Assembly: GCA_036365145.1 (NCBI GenBank)
Contig: JAEOAD010000015.1
Location: 13,509,501 to 13,573,500, forward strand
DNA from: Orientallactaga sibirica
Taxonomy: Eukaryota > Chordata > Mammalia > Rodentia > Dipodidae
DNA length: 64,000 bases
Direction of reading: 5' to 3'
In this document: piece by piece, positions 55,623 through 64,000 of the stretch
How positions within the stretch are numbered: position 1 is the first letter of the stretch
Layout of the letters: each line of letters begins with the position of its first letter
Translations under genes and position numbers: made by a program
Notes under the pieces: model-generated
The model's input: only the letters and a program-made list of their open reading frames with translations
The model's database searches: none
Told to the model about the DNA's origin: nothing

Positions 55623-55637
55623 AAAAATTAGAATTTA

Positions 55638-56138
55638 AAAACCAGTGAGTAGGCAAGATTGGCCTGAGCTGGTCTCTATATAGCTGAAAAATACTAAACT
55701 TGAATCAAAATACACAGGTAGTATAGTAGTTTAAAATTTTTTAAGAGGAAAGACAAGAAGAGAGGAGAGAGGAAGAAAGGATAAGAGGGGAGAAAAAAAG
55801 AGAAGAGGACAGGAAAGAACAGGGAAGGAAAAAGAGGGAGGGAAGGTATTAAGGATCCTTTCTGAAGACCAATAGGACATTAACAGGTCAGACATAAGGG
55901 TTATTGAGTCCTTGTTGGGGCTCATATTTAGTTTGCACAGCAGTCACTCACCCCCTGGCAGGTATGAAACCCACAGATGACCTCCCCTCTGTGGAGTCAT
56001 AGAGTTCACATTCACCACATCCCACACTTCCCTGATGCTAGGAATTCCCTGGGGAGAGAGGAAGCACATTTTCATAAAGAGATTTTATTCCCAGGCCCCT
56101 GTCCTTGAGACCCCAATTTGTCAGTCTGGACTGGGGCC
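55638..56138. other. Unclassified DNA with purine-rich tract
   Basis: GA-rich, nearly pure purine at about 55743-55848. Nothing else recognised. Confidence 0.5.
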
Positions 56139-56990
56139 TGTAGTGTCTATTTTTACTAAGCAGGGAAGTTGAGAACTAGTAAGGAGGCAGATGGAGGACC
56201 TCCAATGATCCAAGGGCAGCTAGACCCAGCCAGGATCGCAAGTGAGAGTCCAAGTGTGTGTGTGGAGGGGTGCAGTTAGGGTGACTGGACTCCTGAAGGT
56301 AAAAAAGGCAGAAAAGTCTGCACTTGCTAGATATCAAAGCTGATCTGACTTCTTATCTTTTACCTAGTTCTCTAGACCTGTTTTTCCACAAACAATCTGG
56401 ACCCCTCCTGGGAGGGAGGTCTTTCATAGAATTTAAACATTGTGGTTGGTCAAGTACAGCCCCAGGAACCTGGTTCCAGGGCTAACCTCTTCCCAACACA
56501 GCCCTTAGCCCTAACCAATCAGCTGTCCCTCTGGTTCACCTGAGCCAAAAGACAGCCTACCACTAAAAGGTTATAAGTACCTTTGCAAGGGGAGGGAAGG
56601 GTCTCCAACCACATGGGAACTTCCAGCTGTGGGTGAGTTTTTCCCTCTGCTGGTCCTGGGCTGGCTTGGCCCAGGCCCAGGCACAGCTGGAAGGACCCCC
56701 TAGCCCTTACTCTTCACATGGGCTCCTTTATCCCCTCCAGCTCTTCACATGGCAGGAGCTCCTTGTACTTTCTTTTCTCTTTTCTTTGTGTGCTTTTTTC
56801 CCCAGGCCCTCCATGTGGGATCTCTAGACACATGGGTGCCTTTCCTCTGTACTTCCCTCAATAAATATACTAATTTAATAATTATCCTTCTCCATCTTCT
56901 TTTTATTCAATTATTTGATTTAAGTTAGATTAAAATTAAAATGAACTCAGAGTTTGAGGTTCAAGGGTTTTCCTGGACCCTAGCACCCCG
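56139..56990 (+). mobile_element. Probable ERV LTR
   Basis: The elements of an LTR promoter appear in order: CCAATCAG (about 56515), TATAAG (56572), an about 290-bp CT-rich leader, AATAAA (about 56862), then a short U5-like part ending ...CCGTTACA. The class is not identified and the left boundary (TGTAGTGTC) is a guess. The short frame at 56633-56827 is not a gene. Confidence 0.5.
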
Positions 56991-57242
56991 TTACACTAGA
57001 GCACATCTAATGCAGACCCCTCCATCTTCTCCCATGAAATCACATGACACAGGTGGAGACCTTTGTGCTGCTAAAACTTTTCATGGTAAGGTCGCCTGTC
57101 ACTTAAGACCATCCCCAGTACAGGCTATGCTGAGCCTTTCAGTTCTTTCAGTTCCGCAGGCCCATTCGAGGTTAAATTCTAGGGGAACTTCAAACTGTTT
57201 CTAGGTAGTATTTCTTTTCTTCTTTAAAAAATTGTATCTGAG

Positions 57243-57465
57243 GGCTAGAGAGATGGATTAGTGGTTAAGACACTTGCCTGCAAAGCCAAAGGATCCATGT
57301 TCAATTCCCCAGGAACCACATAAGCCAGATGCACAAGGTGGTGCATGCGTCTGGAGTTCAATTGCAGCATCTGGAGGCCCTGACACACCCATTCTCTCTC
57401 TATCAGCCTCATTCTCTCCCTCTCTCCATCTCTCTCAAATAAATAAATAAAATATTTAAAAAATT
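57243..57465 (+). mobile_element. tRNA-headed SINE with 16-bp target duplication
   Basis: 'ggctagagagatggattagt', 'tggtgcatgcgtctggagtt', CT run, AAATAAATAAATAAAAT tail. Flanked by aaaaattgtatctgag (57227-57242) and aaaaactgtgtctgag (57466-57481). Confidence 0.93.
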
Positions 57466-57675
57466 AAAAACTGTGTCTGAGAGTGGGTAGGAATGCCCTG
57501 AGGCCTGGTCCCCACACTAGTCCATAGGGACTGACTGAGGCTTTTATGACCCCACCATAAATCCCATAGCATCTGAGGAGGACCCCAGGGAAACAGAATG
57601 AGGGGCATGGGAATAAAAGAGTATAATCTGTTATAAGACAAAACACACACACATTTATATAAAATAAGTTTTTTT

Positions 57676-58013
57676 AAAAATGTGTGTATGTACATGTGTG
57701 TTCATATATGTGATACATGCATGCCCATGCCACAGCACATGTGGTGTGGAGTTCAAAAGACTACCTTGAGTGTCAGTTCTTACCTTCTACTTTGACTTTT
57801 TTTTTTTTAAGCAACGTTTCTTTTGTTCGCTGCTGTGTGTACTGGGCCAGCTGGCTATCAAGCTTCTGGATTATCCTGTCTCTGCCTTCCTTCTTGGCAA
57901 TCAGCATGCTGGGATCACACACATTTTTGCTATTTGTCTGACTTTACAAGTGGTGATTCGGATTTCGGTTGCATTAACAAGCACTTTACCCACTGAGCCA
58001 TCTCCCCAGACCT
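57676..58013 (-). mobile_element. RSINE1/B4-type composite SINE
   Basis: TG-rich start, 'ggtgtggagttcaaaagact', T run, 'tgggccagctggctatcaag', 'gctgggatcacacac', ending 'cccactgagccatctcccca'. Confidence 0.75.
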
Positions 58014-59444
58014 TTTCTCCACCTTTGACCAAGTTGTGCCTTTCACCCCACTCCCTTCCTGTTCTTTGATCTCTCAAGTTTTACTAGTCCAAGCCAGGAT
58101 CAGCTCTCTTGCTCAGAATCACTTTCCATTCCCTCCAGTCCTCAGCAATCACTGATCTGTAGAGCATAGCTCAGAAGTTTACTGTAGTATTTTATATTTT
58201 TCATTACTTTTTTTTTCTTTTCACTTGCTAAGCTTAGAAAGAATACCTTTCATAATTACTAGTTCAGAAATACTAGCTTGATATTTTAAAGAGGTTTTCA
58301 CATGTGTTACATCTTTGGAATGTTCCAACAACCTCAAGAGGAAAGTAGGAGTGTCAGGGAAACCAAAGGCAGAGAGACATGTGCTTGCCTATGGCAAAAT
58401 TATCAAATAAGTAGCAGAATTAAGACTGTACCACTGGGAAAAGGAATGGAGTTATTCCCCCAGAGGAAAACTTGAAACACAAGAGTATAACTAACAAATG
58501 GGTCCCCCTCTTGTCAGCCCCAAGGGAGGGGAAGACATTGCTTTACAGAACAGCTGCATGGTCAGGATGAGGCCATGTCATCACTGGAATGGTGGGCTCG
58601 TTAATGCAGCTGCTGCTGCCTTTAGAAGCCAGACAGCTGTTGCCAGGAGATGGAGCCAAACAGAACAAAGGAAATAGAATCTGTGATAATGACCGTGTCT
58701 GTATGTATGTGCACGATGTTCTCCCTTCCCATAGCTCAAAGCGTTCTGAAGATATAATCTAATTACTTCTCAGGAAGGCCAGGCTTGTGCAGTACAAGTG
58801 AGAAAGGCAGACAGTGAGAAGGTGAAGGTAAATGTCTTCAACTGTTCATTGTGGAGGATTGTTAATAATGGAAAGGAGGGTCCTTGGGGGCTGCACAAGG
58901 TGATAGCATTGGCGACTGGCACTGAAGAAGAGCATTTAGGGCAGGGCTGGGGAGCCCCAGCAGCTCTGTGCTGAGGAGCAGATAACAGGACATGAGATAA
59001 CCTCCCCGCTTCCGTCCCCTTCACTCCCCTCCCCACAGTACAAGCTGATCCTAACTCACAGACCTTAACCTTGTCTTCTTATCCAGCAGGCACAGTGCCC
59101 ACAGAGAAGTCCACGGCCTGTTTTCTCTGAGGATATTCTTATTTTCATTTTCACTTGCTACAGCTTTCAATTCCTTCCTCCCTTCCCTTCCCTTCCCTCC
59201 AGCCCAGGTTTTCCTGTCCTCGCTGTCCTTGGAAGACACACATTCTAGCACATTACTTTCTTGCTATGAGATAGCCCCCACTAGACTACCAACTGTGGAC
59301 TGAAATAAAGAGGCTCTCCTCATGCTCTGCTGTCCAGCTCTAGTTCTGCATGTGGTAGAGTCACAGTTGGCACACATGCTTGACTATCTATTTCTCTACT
59401 CTTTAAGCTTACATTTCTGCTTTAAAGTATTCTGTTTATGGGAT
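58014..59444. other. Unclassified intergenic DNA
   Basis: About 1.4 kb without recognised gene or repeat; frames under 90 codons. Confidence 0.4.
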
Positions 59445-59692
59445 GGAGAAATGGTTCAGCAGTTAAAGGCACTTGCTGCACAAGCTTAATGACTGGAGTT
59501 CAGATCCCCAGAACCCATGCAAAAGCACAGGTATTTGCCTATGACAAGATGGGAGGCAAAGCTGGGAGAATCTCAGAAACTTATAGGTCAGGTAACCTGG
59601 CATAACCAGCAATGAACAAGCGAGACCCTGGCTCAAACAAGGTCAAAGATGAGGACCAATGTTCAGAGGCTGTCCTCTGACCTCCACATGCA

Positions 59693-59728
<36 letters not shown>
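59445..59728 (+). mobile_element. B4-like SINE ending in (CA)n
   Basis: 'ggagaaatggttcagcagtt', 'gatccccagaacccatgcaa', 'gagaccctggctcaaacaag', 'ctgacctccacatgcatcac', then (CA)n at 59695-59728. Confidence 0.7.
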
Positions 59729-59731
<3 letters not shown>

Positions 59732-59795
59732 TTACCCTGTTTCCATTGGGTCTAATTTTCAAACACGTACGAAATTTTATGAACACTTTCTATAT

Positions 59796-60065
59796 ATTTT
59801 ATTTTTATTTATTAGAGACAGAGGGAGAGAAAGAGAGAGAGAAAGGAAGGAAGGAAGGAAGGAAGGAAGGAAGGAAGGAAGGAAGGAAGGAAGAAAGAAA
59901 GAAGAAAGAAAGAAAACGGGTGCACCAGGGTCTCTAGCCACTGTAAACAAACTCCAGATGTATGAGCCACCATATACATTTGGCTTATGTGGGACCTGGA
60001 GAATCGAACCTGGGTCCCTAGGCTTCACAGACAAGTACCTTAACCACTAAGCTATCTCTCCAGCC
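59796..60065 (-). mobile_element. tRNA-headed SINE with (GGAA)n expansion
   Basis: 'tttatttattagagacagag', (GGAA)n at about 59844-59890, 'ggtgcaccagggtctctagc', ending 'ctaagctatctctccagccc'. The purine tract in place of the usual GA run is expanded. Confidence 0.9.
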
Positions 60066-60274
60066 CTCCCTATATTCTGATTAGCACTTTCTCTCCCAAA
60101 TTAATGAATGCACAAAGCCCTGCAAGGTAGGGCCTGCTCTACCCATGTTTCACACCTGAGGATCCCAGTGGCTTAAAGAGGTAAATGAACTTGCTCAAGT
60201 TTACACTCTGCTCAAGACCTTAAGTGTTTGCTGTAGTGCTTTACATAAACCACCATAAGTCCCTTTAAGAAGTA

Positions 60275-60715
60275 TGCAGCTTAGTGGGGGATGTGGCACA
60301 GGCATGTAATCCAGCACTATGGGAGTAGAGGAAGGATGACCATAATTCATTAGGTCAACTCGGGCCTAGTGATACTCTCAAAAAAACAACAACAACAAAA
60401 CCCACAAGAACAAGGGCCTGGAGATAGTTCATTCAGTCCTGAGTTCAATCCCCTAAGCCCATCTAAAACTGTTGAGCATTATGGCATGTATCCATAATCT
60501 TACTGATAAGATGATGCCCAGGACTTATGGCCAGCAAGTCTAGCCTAAGCGGTAAGCTCCAGGTGAATGAGAGACCCTGTTTCAAAAAGTGATGGACAAC
60601 ATGCCTGAGAGATGACACTGAGGTTGTCTGTCCCCTGGCCTCCGCATGCATGTTCATATATGTATGCACACACAATACACTCATATGAGCCCACACACAT
60701 ATGAATATTCATACA
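60275..60715 (+). mobile_element. Old B1 fragment followed by a B4-like SINE
   Basis: B1-like 'ggcacaggcatgtaatccag' (60296-60315) and an A-rich end near 60380. Then a B4-like unit: 'ggcctggagatagttcattc', 'gtaagctccaggtgaatgag', 'agaccctgtttcaaaaagtg', 'cctggcctccgcatgcatgt'. Confidence 0.6.
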
Positions 60716-60774
60716 CATGCAAGAAATTTTTTATAATTGAAACAAAATGGACAAAACAACACAAAAAAGGTATC

Positions 60775-61145
60775 TATTGTGGCATGAATGTAAAATGTCC
60801 CCCATAGCCTCAAACGTTTATGAGTAAGCATCCTAATTAGTCCCCAGCTGACAGAGCTTTCAGAAGGTAGAGCCTTGCTAAAGGAAGTATGTCACTGGAG
60901 AAAGACTTTGAGGAAGACCATTCATTATTCTAGCCCACTGGGCATTCAGAGGTAGCTTGCTCTTACTGCTTGCTCCCTGCCACTGATGTATGAAGATGTG
61001 AGCAGGTTTTCTGTTCTGCCATGCTGTTCTCCATCATGATGAAGCTTCTGCTCAAGACCTGAATCCTGAAATGAACTCTTTCCCCCTATAAGCCACTTCT
61101 CATAGAATGTTTTGTCCTAGTAATGAGAAGGTGACTGCAACAGTG
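60775..61145 (+). mobile_element. MaLR-like solo LTR
   Basis: 'tgtggcatgaatgtaaaatg', 'tcccccatagcctcaaacgt', 'ttagtccccagctgacagag', 'gttttgtcctagtaatgaga', 'aggtgactgcaaca'. Collinear with the LTRs at 14540 and 35067. Confidence 0.8.
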
Positions 61146-61994
61146 TCCTGGTTAAGAGTTCTAATATGATGGTGGACTATCATTGGGAAAACAGTGTTGC
61201 TCATCACAGATTCTGGGAATTGTTTGGTGAACCAAAGGCTTCATCTTTCTTGGGTGCTTTTGTTGAAAAGTATTTAATTTCTGGTGAGAACCAGTTTGGA
61301 GATGCCCAAATCCACCCCTCTATGTGGAACAGGCTTGACCTCTGATGTCTTGAAGAGATGTGTGCTTGCTGGAAAACTGTGACCTTATTATCTGTAGATG
61401 TTGGCAATTCTTTATTGACAAAAGAGATTGCCCTTTTTCACTGAACTCTTGGGAAGCCTGTGGCCAGGGCATGTACTGGATCAACCTGCTTTTAGTAGAA
61501 ATCTGTGCTAGATGAGGTCCCCATGCCAGGGAGGTCAGTGTTTAGAGCAAAGGTCCTCTGTATGTGACAAGTCAAGGACAAGCTTTAGACCTGCACAATG
61601 AAAAAGGAGATCTGTAGTTATTACGAGGGTTTGAAGGTTTAAAACTGGGCACTGGGTAGACTGATACCAATGGTCAGTGCTTTCTAATAAGAGATACTAA
61701 CACCAAGATCCAACTGGGGACCTTTACAATACTGTAAAGGTTAGCAGGCCAACTGTTTACTCCAGGATGACTGAGGACGAGATGCAAAAAACATTTCTGC
61801 AGTTAGACAGGTCAAAGGTTTCCCCCTGTGTCATGAAGTCACTTTATGGTAGTCTGTTCTCATGAGAGTTAATGTGCAGATATGTCTCATTTCTAAACAA
61901 AATCAACTTAGTATAGATAGATAAGAAAAAAAAGTCTTGATAGAAATGGGCTGTGAGTCATTCCTAAAGAGCATTTGGGATCGGGTCAGGGCTT
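61146..61994. other. Unclassified; minus-strand frame-rich stretch
   Basis: On the minus strand about 61210-61600 there is one reading frame of roughly 120 codons with only three stops, including the stop-free 67 codons at 61204-61407 (KYFSTKAPKKDEAFGSPNN). This could be a decayed processed pseudogene or chance. I do not recognise the protein. Confidence 0.3.
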
Positions 61995-62007
61995 GCTGAG
62001 TCAGATT

Positions 62008-62051
62008 TTTTAAAATGATTTTTAAAATTTATTTATTTATTTATTTATTAT

Positions 62052-62101
<50 letters not shown>

Positions 62102-62264
62102 GAGAGAGAGAGAATGGGCACGCCAGGGCCTCCAGCCACTGCAAAAAAGCTGCAGACAGATGTGCCACTATGTGCATCTGGCTTACATGGGTACTCGGGA
62201 ATTGAACCTGGGTCCTTAGGCTTGGCAGGCAAGCGCCTTAACCACTAAGCCATCCTTCCAAACC
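62008..62264 (-). mobile_element. tRNA-headed SINE with target duplication
   Basis: (TTTA)n tail, (GA)n and (CAGA)n at 62054-62102, 'gaatgggcacgccagggcct', ending 'ctaagccatccttccaaacc'. Flanked by ctgagtcagattt (61995-62007) and ctgcgtcatattt (62265-62277). Confidence 0.9.
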
Positions 62265-62277
62265 CTGCGTCATATTT

Positions 62278-64000
62278 GAAGCCACTGGACCAACATCACC
62301 TCCTACCCACCATTCTGAATGCTGGGTCTGAGCTGCAAAGTTGATATAACTGAGAAAATAGTTTTCTTATAGTGCCAAGACCATATGCAAAAGTACCTTG
62401 GTACTGAGGAGGAGGAAATTTTGCCTCTGTGGCTGTTCTTGGAGAGAATGTTTCCAAACAGCTTCATCTGTGGGGCTGGAGTCCACAGAGACAGACCAAA
62501 AACAATGCCTTGGTTGACTATCTAACCCCTAGCTGAGCAAAACCCAGAGGATTTTACAAGAACTACAGTGGGGGAAGGGAGGACAGGGCCCTCTGGACTG
62601 GAGATAGGGCCTGGAGCGGGTCATAGAGCTTTGAACCTGATCTCTCAACCTCAACGAGAACATTGTGACCAGCAGCGAGTCTTATGGCTCCCAATTTGGC
62701 ACTTCTAAAGTCTCCTCCCTCTTTGAGGGTAGAGGGGGTGGATTTTTGAAGAAGGAAAGGAATTTACAGAATCCTCTAGCTTGTGGCTGACAGTCTCAGA
62801 AAGTGTTAGGAGAAGGTGTGGATTAGGGAGTAGTCCTGGTTTTTAGGAGAGATATCTTGTTCAAAATAGGACTGGGGATTTTGTGCAATTAAGGAGGATT
62901 TGGCCTCTTTAGGTCCACAGAATGAGTGAATTCATCTCTTCATCATGGTGGCTCTCTGCTCTCTAGCACAAGGGCCAATTACAGAGGTCACCCACTCACC
63001 TCAGGTAGCATGTTAGTTTTGCTAGGGTTCCCTGAGTTCAGTTTCTGGCTCCACCGTGGAACCTTGAGTCACTAATTTCTCTCAGCCAGGACTTTCTGGA
63101 ACACAATATAATAGTGCTTTTTTTTTTTCTCTCTCTCTCTGTCATTGGTTTATGGTGAAGAATGAGGCAATGCTCCTAGCTCACTGAAGATTTTATTAAT
63201 GTGCTTTGAGTTTTGAACTAAAATTCCCGAAAAGCAGCTGCATCTACTTCAAAGAAGACTGATTTGACTGATTAGAACTGTGATTGTGGAGAGATGGAAT
63301 GTTACAGGTTCAGAGCCAAGTTATCTTGAGCTACCTTTAGTGCCCTTAATAGTCACTTATTTCCCACTTCTGCTTTTGACCTCACATGCTTGTTTAATGT
63401 ACTAACATCCGCAGCTTCCACCAACTCATTAGGTAGCATTGGGAACCTATCGTGGAGGTTTCCCCACTTTATTGGAACCTGCCTACCCCATGTTTTCACC
63501 AATGTATTTGAACAGTGACCTTCTTTTGTTCTGTAACTATATAATCTTTATGAATCTTTAATATGTTGGAACAGGTATTTAGGGCAATATGAATCTGTAT
63601 TTCTGAGTTTAGTCACTCATATTTAACTGGGAGTTGTGGTTTGTCCATTAACATGCTTTTGTCTTCAGCTTGAACAAGACAGATCTAGAGTATGCTACCA
63701 AATCTGGTACCAGTTACTTCCCCTAAACCACTCTCTAAACATCAGTTTTCTTTAATGACTTTCAGGATTCAGCTACAAATATCTAAGAGTTGAAGGCTAA
63801 GCTTGCTTCCAATTCCTTTCTTCAGAAAGACTGATGCACACATTCCAGGGGGGTTGATAGTTCCACACTGAGACATGCAGCTGTTGGATGTAGAGGCCTG
63901 TGTGAAAGACAAGTAGGACAGCAGCAAAGGAAAAGACAGCTGTGAGTTCGTCCTCGAATAAATCAAACTGTGACGTTTATTGGGCTATTTCCAGAATAAC
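62278..64000. other. Unclassified intergenic DNA to window end
   Basis: About 1.7 kb; a T run followed by a CT repeat at about 63118-63141. No gene or repeat recognised. Confidence 0.4.

Overview
The window is nuclear DNA from a rodent. The interspersed repeats are B1 (7SL-derived) SINEs, an abundant tRNA-headed SINE with a CT-rich 3' part, RSINE1/B4-like composites, rodent-type L1 3' ends, MaLR-class LTRs and an ERVK-type LTR. The tRNA-headed SINE is not the murine B2 body and looks to me like the DIP-type SINE of jerboas and relatives (Dipodoidea). That narrower assignment is an inference from memory.

One protein-coding gene is clear: MSGN1 (mesogenin 1), a single-exon bHLH transcription factor of presomitic mesoderm, on the minus strand at 44481-45062. 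From known mammalian synteny (GEN1 - MSGN1 - KCNS3, all in one orientation) I expect GEN1 beyond the right end and KCNS3 beyond the left end, but neither is visible. A candidate proximal promoter with T-box-like and TCF/LEF-like sites lies just upstream, at about 45063-45400. An orphan CpG-rich island at about 29.6-30.2 kb has no recognised gene.

The rest is repeat-rich intergenic DNA. 0-8 kb: an L1 3' end at the edge, a Tigger-like fragment, an MLT1-like LTR nested three deep, and a decayed betaretrovirus-like pol fragment that abuts a full-length tRNA-Lys(CTT) copy carrying CCA. 8-30 kb: SINEs, an RSINE1/B4 split by an LTR that is itself interrupted, a 43-bp tandem repeat, a 1.5-kb antisense L1, three solo LTRs (two with clear target duplications), and Tigger/MER2-like fossils. 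32.4-35.4 kb: a MaLR-type provirus with remnants of both LTRs, interrupted by an L1 with a perfect 18-bp target duplication and by a SINE. 36-44 kb: SINEs, an MLT1-like LTR and an ancient L1 fragment downstream of MSGN1. 45-64 kb: SINEs, L1 fragments, LTRs, a long CTTT tract and B4-like elements upstream of MSGN1.

Most other open frames are short and lie in repeats or unremarkable DNA, so I do not call them genes. I found no CRISPR array, intact tRNA or rRNA gene, or bacterial-type system. The least ordinary item is the tRNA-Lys-CCA/pol junction at 6175-6260.
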